Positions 1-13,900 of a DNA stretch of 64,000 bases are shown here, one piece after another (positions within the stretch are counted from its first letter, which is position 1; every line of letters starts with the position of its first letter). Source of the stretch: Mytilisepta virgata (lineage: Eukaryota > Mollusca > Bivalvia > Mytilida > Mytilidae); the NCBI GenBank assembly GCA_028015205.1, contig CM051521.1, forward strand, positions 129,712,614 through 129,776,613, written 5' to 3'. The position numbers and the translations under genes are program-made. The notes under the pieces were generated by a model. It was not told the DNA's origin. It worked only from the letters and a program-made list of their open reading frames with translations, and made no database searches.

Positions 1-149
1 TGCACAATACTGTGCAATTGAAAATTTCTTCAAATATTTGACACATAATAGGTTTCTGACACAGAATAACTGAAATAAAGAACTTAGAATTGGTCATATG
101 ATTTGAATTTATATTCAATTTTTTGCTTCTTGTGCAATACAATATGCTG

Positions 150-1291
150 TGGAGAATTCCCCCCCCCCAAAAAAAAAAAATTACCCCTTTTTTAGCTTTA
201 ATTTTGGACCCCGATTTGGACCAACTTGAAAACTGGGCCCATAATAAAAAAAACTAAGTACATGTTTAGATTCAGCATATCAAAGAACCCCAAGAATTCA
301 ATTTTTGTTAAAATCAAACTAAGTTTAATTTTGGACACTTTGGACCTTAATGTAGACCAATTTGAAAACGGGACCAAAAATTAAGAATCTAAATGCACGG
401 TTAGATTCGGCATACCAAAGAACCCCAATACTTCAATTTTTGATGAAATCAAACAAAGTTTAATTTTGGACCCCGATTTGGACCAACTTGAAAACTGGGC
501 CCATAATAAAAAAACTAAGTACATGTTTAGATTCAGCATATGAAAGAACCCCAAGAATTCAATTTTTGTTAAAATCAAACTAAGTTTAATTTTGGACCCT
601 TTGGACCTTAATGTAGACCAATTTGAAAACGGGACCAAAAATTAAGAATCTAAAGGCACGGTTAGATTTGGCATATCAAAGAACCCCAATAGTTCAATTT
701 TCGATGAAATCAAACAAAGTTTAATTTTGGACCCTTTTGGCCCCTAATTCCTAAACTGTTGGGACCAAAACTCCAAAAATCAATCCCAACCTTCCTTTTG
801 TGGTCATAAACCTTGTGTTTAAATTTCATAGATTTCTATTTACTTATACTAAAGTTATTGTGCAAAAACCAAGAAAAATGCTTATTTGGGCCCTTTTTTA
901 GCCCCTACTTCCTAAACTGTTGGGACCAAAACTCCCAAAAACAATCCCAACCTTCCTTTTGTGGTCATAAACCTTGTGTTAAAATTTCATAGATTTCTAT
1001 TTACTTATACTAGAGTTATTGTGCGAAAACCAAGAAAAATGCTTATTGGGCCCTTTTTTGGCCCCTGATTCTTAAACTGTTGGGACCAAAACTCCCAAAA
1101 TCAATCCCAACCTTCCTTTTGTGGTCATAAACCTTGTGTTTAAATTTCATAGATTTCTATTAACTTATACTAAAGTTATAGTGCGAAAACCAAATGTCTT
1201 CGGACGACGACGCAGACGACGGACGACGACGACGACGACGACGCCAACGTCATACCAATATACGACCGCAAAAATTTTGCGGTCGTATAAA
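150..1291 (+). mobile_element. tandem-core non-autonomous element ending in a microsatellite and hairpin
   Basis: The left part repeats with a period near 262 bp (GGACCCCGATTTGGACC at about 207 and 469). The right part (about 745-1190) repeats with a period near 160 bp, seen from CTAAACTGTTGGGACCAAAA at about 751, 912 and 1072. A GAC-rich microsatellite (1200-1250) and a near-perfect palindrome (TACGACCGCAAAAATTTTGCGGTCGTA, about 1260-1287) close it. Tandem cores near 160 bp plus a microsatellite and a terminal hairpin resemble the pearl/CvE-type Helitron-related elements of bivalves. That family link is my inference. Confidence 0.5.
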
Positions 1292-1570
1292 AATGTGATG
1301 CATGAAATTGAGGTCAAGGTCCCAAGGCAGGTGTCAGACTGGCATGAACCCACAAAGAACAATATATAGACAAAATATGGTTGGCCTAGGTATTACTGTT
1401 GCTGAGAAATGGATTTAACCATGAAATTTGGTCACAAATTTTACATTTATGTTTATGAAGTCAGTGAACCTTGAAAATGAGGTCAGGGTCACAAACCTTA
1501 TACGGTAAGTTATCTGTGGACCATAAATCTTAATTGTAGGTATTATATGTGCAAAGTTATTAAAGTTTTG
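1292..1570. repeat. degenerate tandem repeat, GAGGTCAAGGTC family
   Basis: Contains GAGGTCAAGGTCCCAAGGCAGGTGTCAGACTGGCA, GTTGCTGAGAAATGG and GAGGTCAGGGTCACAAACC. The same words recur in the plus orientation at 24550-25190 (AATTCAGGTCAAGG.., GTTGCTGAGAAATAAG), so this is a shorter copy of that family. No coding potential seen. Confidence 0.45.
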
Positions 1571-1685
1571 AAAAATGTTTACAATGCCATCGCTGCTGCC
1601 ATCACCACCAGAAAGTAATACCTATACTCGAGGCAATAAAGCTAAAGTAAATCTTACTCTGTTACATCAGAATGTAAACAATTAC

Positions 1686-1926
1686 CTCCATTTGAAATTC
1701 CAGCAATTTTTTGCTGAACAACTGCACCATTATAGGCCCAAACAATGGTATAGTAAGTCTGGCCATGTTCTAGCTCTGTATCAACAGGAATACAAATAGA
1801 TTGTAATGTGCTCTCAACCTCTGTCAAATTAGCTGCACTTGTGATGTTTGTATCTTTGCTGATGCCAACCATATAATGAGATATACCAGATTCTGGGTCA
1901 AAGAAATTATTCCAGTTTGTGCATAT
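1686..1926 (-). CDS. exon 14, last visible exon
   Basis: Acceptor attacag and donor GTAATT, phase 0 in and phase 1 out. It opens NWNNFFDPESGISHYMV preceded by ICT, and contains LEHGQTYYTIVWAYNG, the strand that parallels GQYYSTVRALN in exon 11. It ends AGISNG plus one base. The reading continues past the left edge: no in-phase terminal exon is visible in 1-1685, which is repeat DNA. Confidence 0.85.
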
Positions 1927-4900
1927 CTGTAATGTATAAATCTCACTTAAAACAAAATGATTAAACTTTTTTAGTCAATACTAACTCCCTAATAAACTTA
2001 ATGCAAACAGAGATTAATAGAATACAAATACATGTATATATCTAAACTGTCACAATTTAGCACTTCATTATGTTTAATAAATCTTTATATTGATCATTTT
2101 CCAATCATATACTGTATACACGATCACTACAGTATTATACAGAAAAGCTCTACTTATTTAGATGTTCCTATGTTAACAATGGAATTGAATAATTAAGCCC
2201 TTATCTTCACTATGATTTGCTTTGTCAGGCAAGAAAACAATGAGGTGTAATTTTTTGTCACTTACATACATTTATTTTTGAGGACAATATGATGGACAGT
2301 ACTTGGATCATTGCTTTTTAATTTAGCTTTGATAAATGGATCTTAACTGTTTTTGAAAAGGCATTGCTTTAACAAAACAGACAACATACAATACATTCAA
2401 CTTAAATGACACACAATGTTTGTCATCTGAAAAACATGTGTAAAAAATTATCTAAATTGTTTTAGCTATTAACAACAAAGAGAATAAATAATTACAGTAA
2501 TATTCTTTATATTCATTTACCATGCTAAAGTCCTTTGTATATTGGAGATCCTGCCCATCAATCTGTCCATCAAATATCTGCCCAACTACTGGTGGAGTAC
2601 TATCTAATACAATAGCTTGGTTAGCAACACCAACTTTTGATAAGTCAACTAAAAATAACAATAGAAAGTATTATTTGTCTTTTATCTTTTTAACATTTGC
2701 TTTAAAAATATGCTGAAAAAAAGCCTTACTTATGACAACTACCATTCCAAAAACTGTTGAAAATCATACATTTGTACTTAAGATAGCATCCACGTGTTTT
2801 GGCCTGATATTTGGCCCCTTGAATCCAAAATCAAAAAGTAATGAGAAACCTACTCTAAGCTATTAAGTAATCTTAATATGTTGCATTGTTGCATGAACAA
2901 TAAATTTCTGTAATCGTGGCGATATGCTATCAAAGATGGCTAATTGCAAAGAAATCAATGAAAAACACCAAATTTCACTTATTTTTAAATTTCAATTTTG
3001 ATATGATCAACAGCCTTGCCCTAAAAGATATTTCACTGAAATGTGTCTTTGTGTAAGTCAAACATTATATTATAAAATCTTTCTGGGCAAGCTATTGGTC
3101 ATACTGTTTTGACCAAAATCTATTGTAAAAACACTCAATTTTCGTCAAATCCTTGATTAAACAGACATTCATGACGTCACTGTTGCATAACGATTGATAG
3201 ATTGTTAAAGTTCGATCATTATATGATAACTAGAGGCTCTCTAGAACCTGTATCGCTCACCTGGATTTAAATTTTCAACTTGAGCAGGATTAAAAAGTTA
3301 AGTGCTGCAGTCAATTTGTCTGGTTTTTCTATAGGGTCCTATATTAAACTTGGTGGCCATCTTGGTTGACAATCTGCGTGATCAGACACAATTCTGAAAG
3401 AGGACAATCTAAGGACCAATGCTGCCAAGTTAAGTTACAATTGGCTCAGTAGTTTCAGATGAGAAGATTTTTGAGTTAATTTCCCATAGGGTCCTATGTT
3501 AAACTAAGTTCGGCTGTGGCAGCCATCTTGGTTCACAGTCCATGAAATCCGAAATTTTTCTGAAAGAGGACCTCCTAAGGACCATTGCTGCAAAGTCTGG
3601 TTCCAACTGGTCAAAAGGTTTCAGACAAGAAGATTTTTTCAATGAATTTTCCCATAGGGCCATATGTTAAACTAAGTTCGGCTGTGGCAGCCATCTTGGT
3701 TGACAGTCCGGGTTATCGGACACATTTATCAAAGAGGACCATCTAAGGGCCATTGCTACCAAGTCTCGTTCTAATTGGCTCAGTGGTTTCAGATAACAAG
3801 ATTTTTGAGTGAATTTCCCATAGGGTCCTATGTTAAACTAGGTTCTGCTGTGGAACCTCCTAAAGACCATTACTGTCAAGTTTGGTTCCAATTGGCCTTG
3901 TAGTTTCATAAAAGAAGATTTTTGAAATTCATCCCCCAATTTTCTATTTTTAGTAACAGCAGCCATGTTGGTTGGAAGTCGCAGATTCCGGACAAAATTT
4001 GGAAGGGAACCACCCAAGGATCATTCCACCAAAGTTTGGTCCCAATTGACCTGGTGGTTTCAGAGGAAAAGATTTTTAAAGGAAAGTTTTCGCCGGATGC
4101 CGCCTTGAAAGGGCAAAAACTCCTATAAGGCATCAATCAATGATTTTGGTCATGTTGACTTATGGGTAGATGTTACTTTGATGAACATTTTTGCTATTTA
4201 CAGTTTGTCTTTTTCTATAATAATATTCAAGATAACCCAAAACTGCAAAATTTCCTTAAAATTAACAATTGAGTGGCAATAACCCATCAAAGGGTTGACC
4301 GATTCGTCTGAAAATTTCATGGCAGGTAGATCTTGACCTGATGAACATTTTTACCCCATGTCAGTTTCATATTATTGCTTTAGGTTTTGAGATATAAGGC
4401 AAAAACTGCAGTTTACCTCTATGTTCTATTTTTACCCTAATGATGCTTGTGGCCAAGTTTGGTTCCATTTGACCTAATAGTTTCAGAGGAGAAGATTTTT
4501 GTGAAAGTTAACGGACAACAGACAATGACAGACGCCAATCATTTTTTTGTTTTTAGAAAAGGTACAAATCATAAACAAAGATTTTAACAAAATCAGATTA
4601 AAGTTCATGTCACAATTTAGCAATAAGTTATAATACAGTGAACAGTATATTGCAAAAAACTGTATTGTATGAAAACCTGTAAATGCTTTAAATTTGCCCT
4701 CATAATATACAATTTACAGGGTAAGAAAACCCCAAAGTTGTAATGTATTTACCTCCATTTACAACTTTAATTTTAACCCAGACAGAAACACCATCATTAA
4801 GTTGTACATTTAACTTTATTGTTGGACTATAATTCATTCTTTTCCAGTTCATTTCATCACAGTCTCTGGCAGAATGTCCCAGACACACATCATTATATAC

Positions 4901-7900
4901 TAAACCAGAATGTGGATCACTGCAAACAAGCAAAAATGTTTAAGAGTATTTATCTATGAAATTTTAAAAGTTTTCACTGTTGTCTATGTTGTCAGTATAA
5001 TAGTGGAATGTACATAATTCTCCACATTTTATTTATTGATCATGAAGAAGCTTCTGTCCAAGTTTGGTAAAAATCCAGGATGGTTTAAGAAAGTTATTAA
5101 TGTTTAAAAAATTTTAACCACAGAGTGATTGTAAATGTTGATGCCGCCAATGACAACGGAATGTAGGATCACTATGTATCGCTTCCATGCCAGGCTCGAC
5201 AATAAAGGATTACCTTGCTTGATGAGAAACTGTCAACATCTGTGTATCCTCATCATATTCAATACCATATATATCATGGATCTCTGGTCTAGAGTTGTCT
5301 ATAGTTATAGGTATAGAATGACAAACTGTGGTACCTAGTGGCCCTCCATACATTACATCATTTAATGCTCTCACTGTTGAATAATACTGACCATCTGAAA
5401 AAAATTAGAGGCTCTAAAGAGCCTTTATCGCTCACCTGCACTGAACTTTTCATCTTGAGCAGGACTAAAGATTTGGCTGGTTTTCCTATAGGATTCTATG
5501 TTAAACTAAGTTTGGCTTTGGGAGCCAAGATGGTTCACAGTCTAGGTCAATGGACACATTTCTAAAAGAGAACCATCTAAGGACCATTGCTACCAAGTCT
5601 AGTTCTTATTGGCTTACTGGTTTCAGACCAGAAGATTTTTGAGTGAATTTCCAATAGGGTTAAACTAAGTTCGGCTGTGTCAGCCATCTTAGTTCAAATT
5701 CCACGAAATTAGACAATTCTGAAAGAGGATCTCCTAAGGACCATTGCTGCAAAGTCTGGTTCCAATTGGTCAAGTGGTTTCAGACAAGAAGATTTTTCGA
5801 TGAATTTTCCCATAGGGCCTTATGTTAAACTAAGTTAGGTTGTGGCAGCCATCTCGGTTGACAGTCCAGGTCATGGGACACAATTCTGAAAGAGGACCAT
5901 ATAAGGACCATTGCTGCAAAGTCTGGTTCCAATTGGTAAAGTGGTTTCAGACAAGAAGATTTTTCAATGAATTTTCCCATAGGGCCCTGTGTTTAACTAA
6001 GTTTGGCTGTGGCTGCCATCTTGTTTAACAGTCTGAGTCATCAGACATCATTCTGAAAGAGAACCTTCTAAGAACCATTACTGCCAAATTTGGTTGAAAC
6101 TGGCCTTGTAGTTTCATAGAAGAAGATTTTTGAAATTCATCCCCCCCTTTTTTTCTATTTTTAGAAACAGCAGCCATGTCAGTTGGAAGTCGGGGATGCC
6201 AGATATAAGTTTGGAAAGGGGCTATCCAAGGACCATTCCACCAAAGTTTGGTTCAAATTGGCTCAGTTGTTTCAGGGAAGTTGACGAAAAAGTAAAATTC
6301 CCATAGGCTAAATGTTTAACCAAGTCCAGCCATAGCGGCCATGTTGGATGGCGTTCAGGGAAATCAAACACAGATTTTATAAGGGGCCACCCAAGGACCA
6401 TTCCACCAAAGTTTGGTTCAAATTGGCCTTATGGTCTCAGACAAGATAACGAAAATGTTAAAATTCCCATAGGGTCCAAGGTTAAACTATGTCCAACCAT
6501 GGCAGCCATATTGGATGGCGCCCCTGAAAACCAAACACACATTTTAAAGGGGACCATCCAAGGACAATTCCACTTAAGTTTGGTTTAAATTGGTTTAGTG
6601 GTTTCAGAGGAGTTGATGGAAAATTAAAATTCCCATAGGCTCAATGTTAAACTAAGTCCAGCCATGGTGGCCATGGATGGCGTTCGGGGAAACTGAACAC
6701 AGATTTTAAAAGGGGCTACCCAAGGACCATTCCACCAAAGTTTGGTTCAAATTGGCCTAATGGTCTCAGAGAAGATAACGAAATGTTAAAATTCCCATAG
6801 GGTCCAAGGTTAAACTATGTCCGACGATGGCAGCCATATTGGATACCGCCCGGGAAAACCGAACACAGTTTTTAAAGTGGACCATCCAAGGACCATTCCA
6901 CTAAAGTTTGGTTTAAATTGGTTTAGTGGTTTCAGAGGAGTTGACGAAAAAGTAAACTTTCCATAGGCTCAATGTTAAACTAAGTCCAGCCATGGCGGCC
7001 ATGTTGGATGGCGTTCGGGGAAACCGAACATATATTTTAAAAGGGGCCACCCAAGGACCATTCCACTAAAGTTTGGTTTAAATTGGCCTAATGGTCTCAG
7101 AGAAGATAACGAAAATGTTAAAATTCCCATAGGGTCCAAGGTTAAACTATGTGCGACCATGGCAGCCATATTGGATGGCGCCCGGGAAAACCGAACACAG
7201 TTTTTAAAGGGGACCATCCAAGGACCATTCCACTTAAGTTTGGTTTAAATTGGTTCAGTGGTTTCAGAGGAGTTGATAAAAATGTGAAAAGTTTACGACG
7301 ACGACGGACGCAAAGTGATGAGAAAAGCTCACATGGCCTTTTAGGCCAGGTGAGCTAAAAATTAAATAAAAGAACAGTTTCCAATTTCCCCTGCCACACT
7401 GCCAAAATATTCAAAAGTGGAAAGGGAAATAACTCCGCAAAAAATCACGTTACTGCAGTTGAATTAAAACTTTCTCAAAATTATTATCAAAATAAATCTT
7501 CCATATAAATTTCATCAAAATCTGCAAATAAATATAGGCATGAGAGCACTAACAAGGCAATTTTAGCAAAATTTCAACTTCAAATGGCAATTACTCTGCC
7601 AAAAATTATGGCACTTGAATTTTATCTTGAACGAGATACCATTTAAACACATCTTCCATATGAATTTCATCAAAATCTGCAAATAATGTAGGTGTGAGAG
7701 TGCTTACAAGGCAATTTTAGCAAACTTTTGAAGTTCGGGCAATAACTCCGCCAAAAATCGTGCTACAGCACTTGAATTGAACTTGATCAAGCTGCCATCA
7801 GAAGAAGATCTTTAAAGGAAAGTTTATGAGGACGGACGGGCAACGGACAACGGATGACAAGTAATGGCAATAGCTCACATGGCCTTTTAAGCCAGGTGAG

Positions 7901-10900
7901 CTATAAATTAGTATTTAATTTGAAAAAGTGGCATAATGCAAGAGGAGAATGAAGCTTTAATTAAATAAATCTAACAATCTAACTGGTGAAACAGGTTTAG
8001 AAATACAGAGTTTGTATATAGATTCTGTACCTGGTAGTACAGTGTATGGTTCTGGTATTGGATTAATCATTGCACTGTTTGTCCACTGTGATCTGTCTAT
8101 AAAATGTTTCTGTGGATTATAGAAAGGATGGATCTCTTCACCACATTCTGTTATTCCAAAAGATACAGTATATCCCATAATTCCAGATTCTCTGTCAATG
8201 AATCCATCCCAGTTAACTGAAAACAGTATAAAAGTCTAAAGTAATGATATTTTAAAAGAATTCTTTCTCTTAATATCACATGTAATTCAAGTTGTGGATT
8301 TAATTTATTAATCCCATTTAAAATAAGAAAATGGGTCAAAGAATCAAATGGTCGTGTTACATTACTTTACAATGAATAAGGAGTAGAAATTTGTAAATGT
8401 TATTGTAATTGATGAAATGAATACTATAAGAATATGTAATGTTACACCAACTGGGAATTCTGCAAAAGTGTTCCTAATGTATCTATAATAGGTGGATATG
8501 CCCAATATATATACAAACATTCTACCAAGTTTAAAGACTCTGGATTGAAAACTGTAGGAGGAGTTGATTACACAAAATAGGTACCCCCATTAAAGAATGT
8601 TGCTAAAAATTTCACAATCCGGAAAATTCCGCAAAAAAAATTTCCAAATGTATCCATAATATTAGGTGCACATGTCCATTATATATACAAACACTCTCCC
8701 AAATTTGAAGGCTCTGGATGGAAAACTGTAGGAGGAGTTGATTACACAAAATAGATACCCTACTTTCCCCGCCCGCCGGCTGGCTTGCCCGATATTCACC
8801 ATACTATAACCCGGATTTAACTCTGTGTAACCCAGCCAAAAACTAACATTGATTCAAAGAAGGTAAAAATGTTGCTTACAAGCATATGTCAAAACCAAAC
8901 TTAAGTTATATTACAACATCTAAAAAGTTCCATTATTTAACAGTGTAAGTCCTGTAACTACTGAAAAACAAATCTGAAAATAACAAGAGGCTCCAAAAAG
9001 CCAGAATCATTCACCTGTTATATATTTTTCGTGTAGATCTTACATCAATGTTTTTTTTTCCTATTTAATGTATAATGTATTATTTTTCACCTTAATATTG
9101 ACTTGTACAGCTAAAATATAGAATCCTGAACCCAAATATATATATAGTTGCTAGGGACTTTTTCATCAGTTGCTATGGACTTTTTCAATGACATTGACTC
9201 TTGATCTTCCATTTTGACTTGAACAGGTAAATTGTAGGGTCCTGATGTAAATATATATGGTTGCTAGGGACTTTTTCGTTGGTTGCTATGTACTTTCCAA
9301 TGACCTTGACTCTTGACCTTTCTTTTTGACTTGTACAGGTAAATTATATGGTCCTTAAGCCATATATACATATGGTTGCTAGGGACTTTTTCATCGGTTG
9401 CAATGGAATTTTTAAATGACCTTGACCCTTGACCCTCCATTTAACTTCTACAGTTACCATTTAATTTATTTCAAGTTATGCTGAACATTTTGGCTGTTTA
9501 AAGTTTGTCTTTATCTATAATAATATTCATGTTAATACCCTAAAACTGCTAAATTTCCTTAAAATTAACAATTCAGGAGGAATAACCCAAAAATGGATTG
9601 ACCATATTCGTCTGAAAATTTCATGGCAGGTAGATCTTGACCTCAGAAACAATTTTCACTTCTTGTCAGCTTTGTTCCAACTGCTTTAATTTTTGAGATA
9701 TGAGCCAAAAAGTATTTTTCACCTTTGCTCTATTTTTAGCCATGGCAGCCATGTTTCTCCATGGACAAGAAAATAAACAAAAGATTTATACTAGTTACCA
9801 TAAGGATCTTTTAGCCTAAGTTTGGCTGAAATTGAACCTGTAGTTTCAGATGAGGAGATTTTTGAAAATTTACAAAGATGATGAAAAAAATGTGAAAAAT
9901 TGTCTTTAAAAGGCAAAAACTCCTTTTAGGGGTCAATTAACGATTTTGGTCATGTTGACTTATTTGTAGATCTTACTTTGTTGAACAGGTTGCTGTTAAC
10001 AGTTTTTCTACATCTATAATAGTATATGCTCTAGTTTTTCAGATACAAGCCAAAAACTGCAGTTTACATGCCTATTTTCTATTTTTAGCCATAAAACACA
10101 AATTTCATACCAGATACCCTAAGGATCATTCCACCAAAGTTTGGTCCTAAATGGACGATTGATGCCAAGTGATGGCACCGATGGGTTCCATTGATAATTT
10201 CTAGTATGTGAAACAGGACCCTGGAAATTGTTACACAGTAGCAAAAATACTCCAAATATTATTCAGATTCTGGCTGAATACTAAAATCATGGTAAGACTA
10301 GCTGGGCATCTCTCCTCAGTCAAGCTAGGCTGAAAGTTTATCAAATTTGGACTTTATGAAGCATACCTGATATATACTTATTTGCTCTAGTATACAATAA
10401 ATCAGACATGGGCATAGGTCCATTGAAAACTGTCTGTGACCCTGGTCCATCAACGATAAGTCTAAAATATAAAATAAAGACATGCATATACCATTGAACT
10501 GTTCGACCATTAAAATCTTTGTAAAGAAAAATTTGAAATTACACTTGGTTGAATGTTTTGGTGGGAGGTTGTGTTACTCCCCATGATGCACCCTCACACC
10601 TGTATATATGATTGTAGGTCCCTTGGTATCAGAGAACTGAACTCGGACATAATTAAGGCAATGAAGCATGATATGTAGCTCAGAGTGACCTAATTTTGGT
10701 GGAAGGCTGTGTTACTCCCAATGATGCACCCTTACACCTAGTTATATGATTGTAGGTCCCTTGGTATAAAAGAACTGAACTCAGATGTAAAACTTAATCT
10801 AAGTCAATGAAGTGCAATAAGTAGGTCATAATGAACTAATTTTGGTTGGAGGCTGTGCTACCTCGCGAGATGCACCCTGACACCAAGTAATGTGATTGTA

Positions 10901-13900
10901 GGTCTCTTGGTATCGGAGAACTGAACTCGGACGTATATCTTAACCTAAGTTTATGATGCACGATATGAAGGTCAGAGTGACCTAATTTTGGTTGGAGGCT
11001 GTGTTACTCCCCGAAATGCACCCTCACACCAAGTAATGAGTTTGTAGGTCCCTTGGTATCGGAGAACTGAACGTGGACGTAAAACTTAACCTAAGTCAAC
11101 GAAGTGTGATAAGTAGGTCAGAGTGACCTCATTTTGGTGGGAGGCTGTGTTACTCCCCGAGATGCACCCTCACACCAAGTTATATGATTGTAGCTAGGTC
11201 ACTTTGTATGTTAAAACTGATTTTTGACATAAAACTTGAAAGCCAGTCAACCGTGTAATATGGGTCTTGTGCCCTCCATCTTATGTCACATGATCAGTCT
11301 CTTTAAAGTGCACCTGCACACAAAAATAGATGACCCTATGTCAGCTAGTAACTGAGAACTGGCTGTGGAGGTGCACGTGCATGTGGACTCGGACGTGGAT
11401 GCCAGGGGTTACTCCATTAGTCCCCCATTGTATTTATGAAAAAGTGTAATATGGACTGTTTAAAACCTACTTTATTTTAAATCATATACAATTTTAAATA
11501 TTTCACTGCTATTCATATCCCACATAAAATTTAATTATTCGGTTCATTATATTCCATTCGTATCTTCGAAACACAATGTTTAGAAAATGCACAGTCTGAA
11601 ATCGTCTATGGTGTAATGTGCATCATGTGGTCTGCATGTAACATGCGAATCTTGTGCATGTATCATGTGAATCGTGTCCATGTAACGTGTGAATCATGCT
11701 AGTGTGGTTTAGTACATTACACGCTCAACCATGTGTACTTATAATAAATCATTGCTCTACTATTTGTATCAAATTCTGACAATTAACACTGCATACCTAT
11801 TTTTCTTTAAAGGGAAGTAAAATAAAACGCAATGCATAAAAATCTCAGCACATGTTTGAAACCAATACATCTAATATAAATTGATATACTAATGATTTTA
11901 TTTTCTCCAAAGATGAAGCAAAATATTGAAACATACCTATGATTCTGTACTTTTTTACTGACACCTTTACAAAGTGCTTTCCATTCCTTTTCTGACACCA
12001 GATCTCTACAACGAACTTTTTCAGTATAATCAGCTGTTTTGTTATGTATAATACCTGCAGAATAAAAAAAGGAAAATCATATATCTTTAGTTTCATCAGA
12101 ATTTAAAATATAAAATATATTATTATAACTAGAGGTTAAATTATTCAGTGATATTCAATGGCTGTTATTCACACCGTATTATGTTTAAGGTTATTAATAC
12201 TGGGTCAAACTGTATTGGTACAAGGCAAACATAGCCTTTTTGCTGCTTCAGAATTTTCCATTGAACGTAAATTTTTTTATAAAAAAAAACATAGCGTTAA
12301 AAAAAGTATATTGTATGACAGATTGTATGTCCTTAAAACTGAAACTGATATGAATGTCAAAAATTGTGTTATCTCCTGAATTGTTAACAATAATCGACTT
12401 TACTGCTGATAACTAAATCACAAGAGTTCTTTCCCATCCCTGTTACCTCCATATCTATCAATTTAACTGCAAACATATGCAAAAATGTTATCTAGGTATT
12501 GTTTTTATCAAAGAGAACTACCAAGTTACCTGGTTCTGGGACAGATGTGTCAACAACGATGCCATGTGAACTGATGATACTTTCGTAACCAAGAACATTA
12601 ATTACTCTCAGGTTAAAGTAATACAGTTTGGAGTGATGTAGTTGGACATTTTCATAAACAAACTGCTTGGACTTTCCAATGCCAAGTCTCTCATAATGCA
12701 CAAAGGATCCCGATTTGGACTTAGAATAATGGTGACCATCTATTGCCTCCATTAGTTCACAAATACCTCCATTATAGTCATAATTGAAACTCATACATTT
12801 TGTTGGTGGTATATCAGCACAAGTCCTAGCACAATCACCAGGTGTGTTTTGTATAGAATTTTGAGCAGCCTTTGGTCCTATTAATCTGCCTGGTACAAAT
12901 CCTGTAAACAACATTTCCAGGACTATCAAATTAAATGGATCATTTTCTATAAAAGAAAAATGAAAAATACATATTTAATATTGTGTTGTCACGTAAGCAT
13001 AGATACACAAATGATACTTATAGTTTATTACAATTTTTTAAGGTATCCGGACCATAAATGACCACGTGATTATTCAAAAGTTCCCGGATGTTCCATACAA
13101 CGCAATTGAAATGACCTCGCTAATTATCGGCAAACTTCGGAAATGTCAATATAACCAACTTATTTTTACAGACTGCATATAAGCAAGAGAGTGTGTTTCA
13201 ACTTGAAAAAAATATATATACAAAATTCCAGCTTTAAATTTTTTGGTTCAGCCATTCACGGTCAAAAAGAGATACAGTTTTCGTTCATGATCTATTATGG
13301 TCCGGATACCTTAAGTATCTTAATCTATTCTCAATGTAATTTAAATAATGCTCTGCTAATCATCAATAGACCCCTCCACTCAACTGTAGTATCTTTGCCA
13401 TTCCAAGGCACAAAAGTAAGATCAAACTAGACATAAGCATGCCCCCACCCCAAAGATCCAAATAGTGCACTCCATTTTTACACAACTGTTGTACAGTCAA
13501 GAAACATATGATACCCCCATGAGTTCTTCTTTTATCGGGCCATACTTTGTATATGGATGAATGTATACATGTACCTTCAACTGGAAAAGCCGAACAACAG
13601 ATAAAAATACTAAGTTAAAAACCCATTAATTTGTAATAAAATTAAGTATCCTGATAATGTGAAAGTCTTCAGTATCTGTGCAATATTCAGCAGCAATAAA
13701 AACTGTCAAGCTTTTAAACCTTAAGCAGAGTTTTAGTCAACCAACAATATGTTGATTTCACTAAATACCATTAAATCCATAAGTCTGTGAAAGACTTACA
13801 CAAATTTAAAAAACCTTATAATTTGTACGCTTTCAAGATGTGTGCAATCATCCTTTAAAATAAAAGTTTGTAGCTTAAAAACTGAAGGAGGAGTTATAAG

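Noticed and set aside
381..638. 85-codon minus-strand frame
   Set aside because: It spans two copies of a tandem repeat and reads as duplicated repeat sequence.
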